From NCBI GenBank assembly GCA_036936605.1, contig JAUPFV010000005.1, positions 126,412,453-126,476,452 on the forward strand: a DNA stretch of 64,000 bases. Reading direction: 5' to 3'. Numbering within the stretch: position 1 is the stretch's first letter; each line of letters starts with the position of its first letter. The stretch comes from Limnanthes douglasii subsp. nivea. Taxonomy: Eukaryota; Streptophyta; Magnoliopsida; Brassicales; Limnanthaceae. The notes under the pieces are model-generated. The model was not told the DNA's origin, searched no databases, and worked only from the letters and a program-made list of their open reading frames with translations. Position numbers and translations under genes: made by a program. Of this stretch, positions 54,701 through 64,000 are shown in pieces.

Positions 54701-56080
54701 TTGAACTACGAGTATCAATAAGGATTCATCGGACTTCAGTTCCATCTATTTTCGCTCCGATCACAACTGCATCCTCATGGGGTCTAGATATACCTCTTAA
54801 ATCATCCTTGTCAAACAAAATAAAAGGTGTAACATTCTTTCCATACAAGTGAGTAAACATTTTTCCTTCAAGTGAGTTGCCAAACTCACCACGTGTCTTT
54901 TCTTAAAACTGTTGGTATTTCCAGTCATAGTAACTCCTCCAAAGATGGCTAGAGACTCAAAATACTTGCATATGCTATGAAATCTTCCTTTGAATACTGC
55001 TTCGTCCACAGTCAGCACTATTCTCTGATATAGGTTAGAATCTAAGTACTCTGAGGCTGCATCGAATCCTTCGTGCTTCTTCAACTTCGAATCCACAATC
55101 ATTAATATATTTTCATGCTTCGAAGGTGTGTTCACAACATGTTGCGCACACGTACTCGGATTACTCCGACCATTACCATATCCTTTAACAAAATTCATTA
55201 ACTTACCATTTTGTAATTAAATTTGAATCTTTTACTTCAAAGCTAATCTGTAGTATTGTACCCTACATCTTTATCGTATATGCAAAACTTGTTGTTTCGC
55301 TCCTCTCTCGGTTTGTTTATCGAGGCTTGCTTTCTAAAGTCAAAATGATTATTGGCTCTCTTTAATTTTTTATCACATTCTTAGTTAGCTCCATAAATAT
55401 TCTGGCCTCAACCATTGGTTCGACCTCACCCGAGGTGGTTGATAGTTAGAAGGCTGGGACGATGCTACCCGAGGAGGAAGATTAGTATTCATTCTCGGTC
55501 GAGATGTTCTATAGGAATTCGAAGTACTTCCTTAGTACCCTTGACCACCCGGAATGTTGCATTGCTCTAAATTCTTTTGAGACGTACTTGATCAAATCCA
55601 AAATCTTGTTGATTCCTCTACTTTAATTTACTCCTCAACTTGAGCCATTAAAGTCATAGAAGTCAATTCCCTTATCCTCATAGTCTCGTTCAGTAAATCA
55701 CAAGGGAGTAACACTTACCTGAAAGCTACCATAGCCACTAACTAACTCTTCGCATTCTTCCACTTTGGTCTTTGTTAACATAAAATGTCTCGTGTAATCC
55801 TTCAACTTCTCTCATACTTCTTGTTTACAGTGGATTATGGTATCACCATTTGCTCGCATCTCTTTGCTTTCCACAAATTGTATTCACAATGAAATATAAA
55901 AAACCCCAAAATTGGTTATAGATCCCCTCATAATTCAATTGTACCATTTTAAAGGGATTCTCTTGAAAGTTTGTGAGAATGCTTTACACACCAACTTTTC
56001 ATCATCCTTGAAATTCATCATTCAATTTTTGTGTTCTCTTAGAATTGTGTTCTCTTCGGGACCTCTGAGACCGACTACCT
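51715..56080 (-). pseudogene. gag-pol: Minus-strand family-1 element E6: gag to integrase start
   Basis: Read on the minus strand: gag (about 56080-54800; FVESKEMRANGDTIIHCKQE and, late in the segment, LTVDEAVFKGRFHSICKYF), protease (about 54800-54500) whose active site at 54716-54708 reads D-T-R, then RT (about 54300-53440). RT has RPIIQKNESFFSGK, LSFMDDSAGYNQIQMNPKD and YIDD (53632-53621). RNase H follows (53330-52760), then the second RNase H (52750-52200; VWVVQTDEGSR, VLVEHINRREYIIADYL) and the integrase zinc region (about 52050-51780; CGFKALTRT). It ends at an integrase WGLDLxGPL-like stretch next to the LTR at 51709. Frameshifts and stops throughout; no antisense gene. Confidence 0.85.
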
Positions 56081-56350
56081 TCCCCCCTCTAAGAGCACCA
56101 CTTTCTTTCCTCCTAAACAAATCTTCTTTGGATTACGACCCTAAATACTCACTCTCACCCGTCGGTATATACCATTGTTAATCCTTTCTATCCTTTCGAG
56201 AAAAGTGGTATTTCTTGTGTGACTTTTTCTTATGATTAGAAGACATGCGATGTTATATTTGAATGGTTCTAGTGTGGAATTCTAACCTATTTATATAAAA
56301 GGTTTTGAATTGCTCAATGAGTTTCTTGTTACACAACTTATATAATTTTT
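56081..56350. other. Junction region E6/E7
   Basis: Possible gag N-terminal sequence of E6 on the minus strand, not recognisable, then AT-rich sequence with AATGGTTCTAG. The E7 antisense C-terminus begins after it. No clear breakpoint signature. Confidence 0.35.
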
Positions 56351-56354
56351 TTTG

Positions 56355-58447
56355 TCATAAGTGGATTCTTTTTTCCAGCAAATCACGTCTTTCACAAGAT
56401 CCGCGAATTGGTTTCGAGCAGAGATGAGAGAAACTCTTAGGAATTTAAAAATGAGTGAGTATCAGAACTTCCTCGGATGGTTCACCTGGAGGATGTGGAG
56501 GAAACGAATCATACAAACCAGGGGCATTCGAGGAAATGACTCGATGAGGAGATGTATTTTGGTTTTGAGGCAAGTCAGCTTAAGTGTTAAAGAGTGTCAG
56601 TCCTCTATACACGGTAGCTTTAGTAGTTTGATTCCTGATTTTAAAAATGTAATTCTGAATTTCTTGAACCTGAGGGTCTATGTAAAGATCTTCATCTTCA
56701 TATTCTTTCTCTACTTCCTCCGTAGTGGGGGTCGGATTTGGGGAGGATACATCAATTACATTTTCTGTCATAGTTATTGGAGGAGTTTTCGAGGAGCTCT
56801 TCTTTTTCTTTGAAGTAACAACCTTCTTTCTTGTTTTAGAGGACTCAACTTGTATTTCTTCAGTATTAGAAGGGTTAACTTCAATAGTTTTTCTTCGATT
56901 TTCTTTGAGGGATTTTTTTCTTTGGTTCTTTTGAAGGACCATTTTGAGATTTTTTCTTTTTCTTCTCTGGAGGTAGATGGCTTTGTGCCCTATTCCGCGC
57001 AAGAGATATGATGCGTGCATCGGGAGAAGCTAGTCTCTTCACAATGTCTCCATCACCGGGAGGTTCCATCAATTTATCTGGAGCTAAAACTGAATCTGTG
57101 GAGAGTCTCTATAAGTGACTTTAGATGAAATTCAGAAGTACGAATGCCTTGTAAAATTCATTTGACCATTCTCTTTCTGTCCATTCATTTAGTTTTGCAA
57201 ATATCCCCTTAGTAAAATCTTTATGGATCTTGTATTACCTCGAAAGTTTTATAAAGAACAACAAGTTTTGATAAGACTTCGAAGGAAATTACGTTAAAAT
57301 AATTAATATTACTTATTGGTGCTCTTCTATTTGAGAGTTAGCTTCGAATGATTGTTCGTTAAAATTTTATTGTCATTCTCATAAGGACCATAAATGAATA
57401 AGAATTTATGCTTCTATACTTTGTTTACCTCAAATAGATCATCATGATTTTCGCGGAGTTTCTGAGGGTCAAGTAGTAGAATGTCAAAACAGGGTTTTTT
57501 TGAATGACCAGTCTGTGCGATGAATTACTCTATTGGTAGAGCTATCTTGGCAAGTCTTGATAGGATCGGACTTGCTTGCATCGGGCATCGGTCGATTATT
57601 TCAAAATAATATACCAGAACTGGGTCCAACAGAAACCGAAGGCCCTAGTTAAAAATTTATAGGTTGACCACTAGCTCTTTCTCTCCATATGAAAGTGGGG
57701 TCATTTTGACGGTGAGGGTAATGGATTCATTACTCTTATTCTTTTTCTTCTTTGGAGCCTGTTTCTTCGAAACATCTCCATCGGAATCAGTAGGAGAAAT
57801 GTTTCATATGTTTTGTATATCTGAATCAGTGTATGTTCTAGATTTTGATTCAACAACCTCCTCGGATATCTCGTCTCAAATTTATGGAGGAGTAGCAGTG
57901 ATATGTACATTTTGGGAGTTATTGAGATGGTTTGTTGCTTGGTTTCCGAAGGAATTTGTGACTCTTTGTTTCTATAAAATTCCCCTTCGAGGGAGGAGGT
58001 GGTGTGATAGCTCTGGTAGAAGGATTTGGTGAAGTATTAAGGTCTTCGAAACCATTCATGTCTATGAATCAAGATCTTTGAGGAAACGTATATTTGCTTG
58101 TGCGAGTGGAAACGTTTTTGAATTTTTTCGATAATGTTTTGTTTTGGCTGGTTCGAAGAGTTTTCTTTTAATTGATTCGAGAAGGTTTTCTGTATTGATT
58201 GGAGAAGTTTTATTTGGTTAATTCAAGAAGGATGTTGGAAGGAATCTTTGGGCATTAAGTCAGAAGGGCTATATGAAGAACCTCTGAGGGTAGAAAAAGA
58301 GGATGACTTCTTGGTAGGAGGCCAGAGACTGTAAATGGTTGTTTGGGAGATTGGTTTTAGTTTATCGTCAACAATTCTGGCGGTTTTTATTTCAGCAACT
58401 CTTTGTGTAATTGTAAGCCAATTCAAGTAGTTTTTCAAACTGAACAT
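56355..58447 (-). pseudogene. E7 antisense gene (Tat aORF), broken
   Basis: The ATG at 58447 opens MFSLKNYLNWLTITQRVAE, then ISQTTIYSLWPPTKKSSSF, matching E4. A degenerate splice donor (GAAGAGCACCA then ATAAGT) lies near 57323. The Lys-rich part is ISLARNRAQSHLPPEKKKKK (about 57020-56960), followed by KEPKKKIPQRKSKK. Then an acidic stretch (TTEEVEKEYEDEDLYIDPQ) and PPHPPGEPSEEVL near 56480. The C-terminus is cut at about 56355. Stops and shifts throughout. This is the 3' part of a plus-strand family-1 element whose gag-pol is absent. Confidence 0.62.
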
Positions 58448-58594
58448 AAACAAGCCAAAGGGGGATTGAAAGAAGATTGGAGTTGATCTGAAAGGGGTGA
58501 ACACTGAGGCGATAGTGGAGGAATGAATTTTTTAAGCAAATTTTCTCTTCATCTCTAGAATTTTTGTGTGATAGGAAAATGAGTACTAAGGTGA

Positions 58595-58604
58595 TATTTA
58601 TAAA
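58595..58604 (-). promoter_or_regulatory. TATA box for the E7 antisense gene
   Basis: TTTATAAATA on the minus strand, 148 nt upstream of the ATG at 58447. Spacing and flanks match E4 (150 nt). Confidence 0.6.
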
Positions 58605-59028
58605 GGAAATGGTGAACATGGGACTGGGCTTGAGAGGGAGTTGAAAGGTCGACCGACGTTCAAAGGGTAGAAATATGAATTGAAAGATAACGGGTACCTA
58701 GTATAAAATAGGTTGACACATGTAATATGTCAGGTTTAGACAATGTGAATGCCAAGAGACTTCTATAACCTTTTACGTTATTCTAGAAGGGTAAAAATTA
58801 AGCTTATTGAAAGATACGACTATTAATCAGTTGGCATTGATTTCACCGAAGAAGAATGATGAACGATTTGGGAGGACACACATTTTTCCAAAGCAAAGTA
58901 AGATAAAGACACATTCTGAATTATCCGAGTAGCTATAAGATAGGATCCGAAGAAGGTTGAAAACTAATTGTGGTAAAAGAAATAAAGATGAGTTCATGCA
59001 TAATAATTTTTAGTCATTCCTCAGAGTT
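58605..59028. other. E7 region between antisense promoter and PPT
   Basis: Non-coding, alignable in part with 46535-46972 of E4. Nothing further. Confidence 0.4.
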
Positions 59029-59052
59029 CTTCAAAAGGACTAGGGGGACTAC
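59029..59052 (+). other. Polypurine tract of E7
   Basis: AAAAGGACTAGGGGGACTAC before the LTR start, matching E4. Confidence 0.6.
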
Positions 59053-59384
59053 TGATAATGATATAGTTAATTGAGGTGTAAAAACAATTATTAAAAGTAT
59101 TTGTAGTTAACGAATGAGTTTAGTACATAATGTAAATAATAAGGACTTGATGTGAAGTTTATGATAAATATGTTTGTATTAAGTACAGAATTGAGGTGAA
59201 GTATCGAAGCTTCCAACCGAATATGTTACTTGTAAGCCTAAAAATAGCGAGTAGAATGTGCGAATAAGACTGATGAACAAAACTTACTAATGTATATAAT
59301 TATTTTCTCTTTCTGAACCATAATTTCTCTATAAATTACTTTTAAATGTACTTACTATTTCATATATTCTTAGCATACTTATCA
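59053..59384 (+). repeat. Family-1 3' LTR of E7
   Basis: About 332 bp, TGATAATGATATAGTTAATT to GCATACTTATCA. Closest to the LTR at 51364. It is followed by AT-rich DNA, so it may be a true outer edge of the family-1 cluster. Confidence 0.78.
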
Positions 59385-60089
59385 AATATATATGATAAAA
59401 TGATATATACTATAGTCAATTATAGTCAATAATCAAACAAAATATAGGGAAATAAATATTGTAATATTAATCATTCTAATAGTTGTAAATTATTATAAAA
59501 AGAAATGAAATACATTTTTTTAGAAATAAAATACTTTTAACGGTAGATAGATCATATATTCTTTATTATTCCTCTATTAGGTGGTTGTAGCCCTATCCAT
59601 ACAATCATTATATTGAAGAACATCTCCTTAATGTATGCTCAAACGAATCAAAATAAAAATTCGAGATCTTTATCTGCTGGTCTTTAACTGAGACCGAGAT
59701 AGATAAAAAAGGTTTCCCCTTTCCTTTATTAGCTTAATATAAAGGTCCTAAAATAGGATATGAAGTTATTTTAGTCTGAAACAAGACATAAAATAAGTAT
59801 GCATAAAGAAAATTGTGGAAGCTTCTTACTTCAGCTTAGTTTAACACAAGTATATTGAAAACGTTAAAAATAAATCTTTAACGCAAGGAAATTATTAGGT
59901 AAAGCAAGTTATTGATGAAGGGCATATTCATCATATGTATACTTTTTGCATGTTGTCTAAAATTATTGATGTTTGGTGGATGCCAAGTAGTTAAAGGACT
60001 TGGAACCAATGCTAAATGATGTAATCCTGGATGATGCAATGAGCTTAGAACATAAAAATAACCAAAGAAGCAGCTTGAACTAGAGAATG
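59385..60089. other. AT-rich stretch
   Basis: No confident gene. It lies between the E7 LTR and a possible chromovirus polyprotein tail. Confidence 0.4.
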
Positions 60090-60269
60090 AGATTGAAACC
60101 AAGGATGTTCTTGTTATATCGGTTGGTCCAATAACTCGATCGAGCTCTAAATTGTTTAGCGATATTGTTGAAGGATTGCTTAATCAAATAGGAAATCTAT
60201 GTAATCTGAACAACAAGTATGGAGGTAAATCTAGTCAAACCACTTTGGTCATGATTCAAGCTAATTGAT
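60090..60269 (+). pseudogene. Possible gypsy polyprotein tail (GPITR motif)
   Basis: Frame with VGPITRSSSKLFSDIVEGLL and, after an Asn-rich linker, TTLVMIQAN then a stop at 60267-60269. A 'GPxTRxxxK...' stretch of this kind is familiar from plant gypsy sequences, but I cannot place it securely within a polyprotein. Could be the end of a neighbouring chromovirus. Confidence 0.4.
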
Positions 60270-60889
60270 TTCAAAAACTCAGAAAGTGTCTCAATTATAT
60301 TCCGTTTTCTTTGTTCAAGTTTTGTCCTAATGGGTTCTTTTGACAAGGTTTATAATGAGGCAATTGTTTCACTTCACCATACCCATTTATTAGAATAAAA
60401 TCAAAATCCATTCTAAAACAATAGCCATGTCCTTCGAAGAGAGAAGAAATATATGATTTCAAATTTTATCATTAATACTTTTTATTTTCAATATTCATGC
60501 ATTATGTTTCCAAGAACAGCTTTAATTGTGTTCAATGGTCATTATTTTTTCAAGAATAATCTTAATTGTGTTCAAGGCTCATTCTATTTCCAAAAACAAC
60601 TTTAATTATGTTCAAGCTTGTTCTTTCTCCTTTAAAAACTCTATACTCAGTTTTAAACAGTACATTATGTTTTCTTCAGAAAACGTTTTAAGTCTTGTCA
60701 TTCTCTTGCTGGTGTGTAATGTCCACAAGAAAACTTGTTCTTCTTTTGGTGTGTCATATCCAAATAAAGATCATCTAGATTATCATAGGTCTTTCCACAT
60801 CATTTGATCCTTAAATCCTCATGAGTTCCTGGTTGCAAAGTTATTCACATCCCATTTCAAAATGTTGATTCTTGGAGGATCATATCAAG
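60270..60889. other. Possible LTR/leader of the chromovirus-like element
   Basis: AT-rich, contains the 40-bp repeat at 60501-60620 and ends GGATCATATCAAG before a TGGTATGGGAG primer-like site. No second LTR is visible, so the borders are unknown. Confidence 0.35.
60501..60620. repeat. Three 40-bp tandem units
   Basis: 60501-60540, 60541-60580 and 60581-60620, each of the form ATTATGTTTCCAAGAACAGC then TTTAATTGTGTTCAAGGCTC. Confidence 0.85.
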
Positions 60890-60902
60890 TGGTATGGGAG
60901 TA
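60890..60902 (+). other. Possible degenerate primer-binding site
   Basis: TGGTATGGGAGTA resembles a mutated TGGTATCAGAGC, preceded by ATCATATCAAG, the usual context in chromoviruses. Confidence 0.35.
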
Positions 60903-61199
60903 ATATTCTGAAAGTTGGATATTTCTTTTTCCATTAATATTTTTCATATAATTGATATTCTTACTTTGTTTATAAATATCTGAGATTTTAGTGTGACGAA
61001 TTTCATTTTGAATCACGAAATTCTTATAGGTTTCACTGTAGTTATAGTTGTTTGAATTTTAAGGTTTGTAAAAAATCATTTTTAAGTAATGTTGTGAAGT
61101 TTGGATCTTCATACTCCTAGGAAAATGAATTTAGTTTTGTTTCATGGTTTTGAAGATATTTAGGAAGTTTCCAAGGTCATGTTATTGGTGATCTGGTTT
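60903..61199. other. Leader-like AT-rich sequence before the chromovirus gag
   Basis: No coding signal recognised. Confidence 0.35.
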
Positions 61200-63375
61200 T
61201 ATTTTAGAGAAAAGAACACCTGGTCCAAATGATGCAACAAATAGTAACTTCAATAACAACAAGCTTCCGACTGAAGTTATGACAAATTTAATAGACACCA
61301 AGTTAAATGTATTTCACCAAGAGCTTCAATCAACACTGATCAAGATCATAACCATTCACGAAAATTAAAAATTCCAAGAAGAAACTGTGAACAACCTGAA
61401 CTATTTAGAAATGGAGAAGCTAATGAATATTATGAACACATGAGCAATTCATCTTAAAATAGTCAAAGAATACGATATAGACGTTTAAGATAAGTCTACG
61501 AACGTATGCCGGACAATCTTGAAGGTCTCAAGCCTAATATTCCATCATTGAATGGGAAAAAAGAACTAGATGTATATTTAGATTGAGAAATGAAGATTGA
61601 ACTTGTTTTAATGTTTAGCGCTACACAATGATCAATCGAATAAGAACCCTACATATTTTTTATGATTATGATCTTAGTTTGTGGGATCAACTAATTAATT
61701 CAAGGTGTAATGGAGAAAATCTTGTAGAGTCGTGGACCAAAATGAAAGTAATCATGCGGAAGATATTTGTCCATAGTCATTACCGCCGTAAGTTGTATTT
61801 AAAGATGAAGAGATTAACGCAAGGAAATCGATCTGTTGAAGAGTATTATTTTCAACTAGAGACCTTAATGTTGTGAGTTGATATCTTAGAAGATAGCAAG
61901 GAAACAATATCAAGGTTGTTTTGAGGTTTAAATAGAGAAATTCAAGATAGATTGAAAACTTAGCATTGTGTTGAACTAGAAGAGATGTTACACAAATCTA
62001 TGTTATTCGAGCAATAAGTTAAATGAAAGAACTCATCAAGTTTATGTTATGGTTTAGGGGCAGTAACAAATAAGCCTACTTATCTGAAAGAGGATAAGAC
62101 CAATTATAATGAAAGTTATCCAATAGTGACCCAAAAATCTGAAACACTATTGTCTATCGATAACAAAGGAAAAGCTAAAGAAGTTGCCAGTGAAAAGGTA
62201 TTGAACATTATGCTAATGACTGTTCTAATAAGAAAATTATGATAATTTTTGGTAATAAAGAAATAATTCCAGAGGAAGAATAAGTTTTTTCTGATTTTTT
62301 CAAAGAACACCTAAAGCAACATGTTAAAGGATATTTATTGGTATCCAGAAGATCTCTAAGGTTTCAAACAAAAGAAGAATAACAGGAGCATATGGATAAT
62401 TTGCTCCATACTAGGTGTCCTGTTGAAAGAAAAGTTTGCAACCTTATTATTAATGGATGTAGTAGCACCAGCTTGGGGAGTGAATCTATGGTCAAGAAGA
62501 AGTTTGGTATAAAAATGAATAAGCACACATCACCTTACAAGCTTTAGCGGCTTAACGGCAATGGAGAAATGAGAGTTAGCTACCAAGTAACAGTTTATTT
62601 AGCCATTGGCAAGTACGAAGATGAAGTCTTGTGTGATTTTCTACCAATGGAGGCTAGTCACATACTATTAGGAAAACCATATAATTTAATAAAAAAATGT
62701 ATGGATGACGGATCCACCAATCGTTATACATTTGATTTCAAAAGGGGAGAACCATTATAGTTCACATAACTCCACAAGAAGTTTACCAAGATTAAAAGCA
62801 GATACATAATAAGGAAAGTTAGGTAATTAAACATTGAAATTTTATACAAAAGTTGGTGAGGTTAAGAAAAGATTATTCTTCAAGAAACCTATGCTACTGA
62901 TTGTGTTTAAAGAAACTCTTATGAGTTTAACTTACCTGAAACACTTGCTACCGAGTGAGATGACTTCTCTTTTGTAATATTTTAAAGATGTATTCCTTTA
63001 TGATAATCATTAAGGGATTTCACTAATCAGAGTTATCGAACACCAAATATATTTTGTGCCTGAAGCCTCCCTTCCTAACAGACCTGCTTGTAGAACTAAT
63101 CCAGTTGAAACAAAAACATTGTACAGGAAAATCAGTCCGTTAATGGAAAAATACATATCTGTGAAAGCATGAGTCGTTGTGATGTACCAATTTCGCGTGT
63201 GCCCAAAAAAGATGGAAGTTAGAGGATGTGTATTGATCATAGAGCCATGAACAACATAGTAGTGAAGTGTCGTCATCATATACCTAGTTAGATGATATCT
63301 TAGATGAAGTACATGGTTTTAGCATCTTTTCTAAGGTTGATCCTAAACTTGGTTATCATCAAATAAAAATACAAA
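61200..63375 (+). pseudogene. Chromovirus-like Ty3/gypsy gag-protease-RT fragment
   Basis: Gag: GLKPNIPSLNGKKELDVYLD near 61530, then (frame 61628) LWDQLINSRCNGENLVESW, MRKIFVHSHYRRKLYLKM and LTQGNRSVEEYYFQLETLML, the conserved core of Del/Tekay/CRM-type Gag. Protease: NLIINGCSSTSLGSESMVKK (N-G-C where D-G-G or D-T-G is expected), then VYLAIGKYEDEVLCDFLPME and ASHILLGKPY. RT begins PEASLPNRPACRTNPVETK (63060), CPKKDGS and MCIDHRAMNN, and stops near 63375 after the L-N-L-V-I-I-K region, before the YxDD. Many stops and frameshifts. No chromodomain is present because the element is truncated. Confidence 0.78.
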
Positions 63376-64000
63376 ATGTGAAACCAAAGTAAAATAAAAA
63401 TGAGAAATCTTAAATCATAGTTCAATAAACATGTGCAATAAGAAACCAATGTAAAACTAGTGTAAAATTTAGAAAAAATATTTACTTAAGTGAAAATTCG
63501 AAACCAAAAACAAAAATGTGAAATACAAAACTAGGTTTAACCGGACTCGCAAAAAAAAGTTTGAAAATTTTAATAAAAAATAATTTTTTTATATTTATAA
63601 ATCTAGTCTTGTTCGTTATAAGAAAAACAAATCAGTGATACTTTCAGATTTTTCCCAAAATATTGTTTGAAGGAGAAAAGGTTTTAAAAACTTGAATAAC
63701 AAATAAATAAATATAATAATGAACAAATATATTATGATTTGGATCCTCAAATTGTAAGCTCGTTAAAACCCTAAAATCACCATATCCCCACAATGACGAA
63801 TCCAACCGCTCAACCTCACCTCGAGGTTGACTCTCCTTAGATAAAAGAAGAAATTTATTCACAGATTATAAAAAATAAAGCTTTATGTAATATGATATCT
63901 GAAGACAGAAGAGGAGGAGAAATTTTTTTTTCAACAAACATGTTAAAACTAGACTCGAGATATGCAATATCTGAAGATATAAGAAGAAAATGTTAGAAAG
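63376..64000. other. AT-rich 3' end of the window
   Basis: No gene supported. AAACCCTAAAATCACC followed by ATGACGAATCC near 63765-63803 looks like a plant leader and start, but the frame closes after about 15 codons. AATATCTGAAGA-type words recur at about 63895 and 63968. Confidence 0.35.

Noticed and set aside
60526..60807. 93-codon plus-strand open frame
   Set aside because: Spans the 40-bp repeat and AT-rich DNA, no recognisable domain; more likely chance.
63790..63845. Start of a host gene at the right end
   Set aside because: The leader-like AAACCCTAAAATCACC and ATG are followed by a stop after about 15 codons, and no splice site or homology is visible.

Overview
This is nuclear DNA from a flowering plant, almost certainly a retrotransposon-rich, heterochromatic stretch. 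I see no host gene I would defend. The window is filled by LTR retrotransposons, mostly Ty3/gypsy of the Tat type (gag with a C-H-H-C knuckle, protease, RT, RNase H, a second 'archaeal-type' RNase H carrying a WxxRTDGG motif, integrase). There are also two copia pieces, one chromovirus-like gypsy fragment and one non-autonomous Mutator-like DNA element. Every coding region carries stops, frameshifts or deletions. The species cannot be named from the sequence.

Layout. 1-9665: Tat family-1 element E1 on +, 5' LTR outside the window. 9666-11287: AT-rich spacer. 11293-20873: element E2, complete, with two 376-378 bp LTRs, a degenerate primer-binding site, a polypurine tract and a 5-bp TATAT target duplication. 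21241-30065: family-3 element E3, 5'-truncated, with a Mutator-like element inside its protease region (21593-22640, 9-bp duplication). 30066-41349: a family-1 pol remnant and a family-1 LTR split by the deleted family-3 element E3B. About 3.55 kb of this block is present twice (30387-33938 and 35991-39543), with the 5' half of a copia element between the copies. 41350-51363: two head-to-tail 'LTR - integrase - antisense gene' units of family 1 (E4, E5), then a copia 3' end. 51364-59384: a family-1 LTR, a minus-strand family-1 element (E6) and the 3' part of another (E7). 59385-64000: a chromovirus-like gag/protease/RT fragment in AT-rich sequence.

The most interesting content is not the polyproteins. 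Between integrase and the 3' LTR, each reasonably preserved Tat element has a long gene on the opposite strand (about 1.7-2.9 kb: E1, E2, E4, E5, E7, and an apparently unrelated one in E3/E3B). In family 1 these antisense genes share a start region and a Lys-rich middle, with a coiled-coil C-terminus clearest in E1 and E2. They also have a TATAAATA-like box on the minus strand 90-170 nt upstream of the start, and a predicted small intron at about the same place. This looks like an independently promoted, spliced antisense gene carried by the element. Antisense ORFs in plant Tat elements are known in general, but their function is not.

How the parts work together: gag-pol on + would provide particle, replication and integration, and the antisense gene would be expressed separately from its own promoter. 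Since every copy here is broken, the window records past activity: insertion, nesting, internal deletion, unequal LTR recombination and a recent segmental duplication. Coordinates of truncated elements and of domain edges are approximate.
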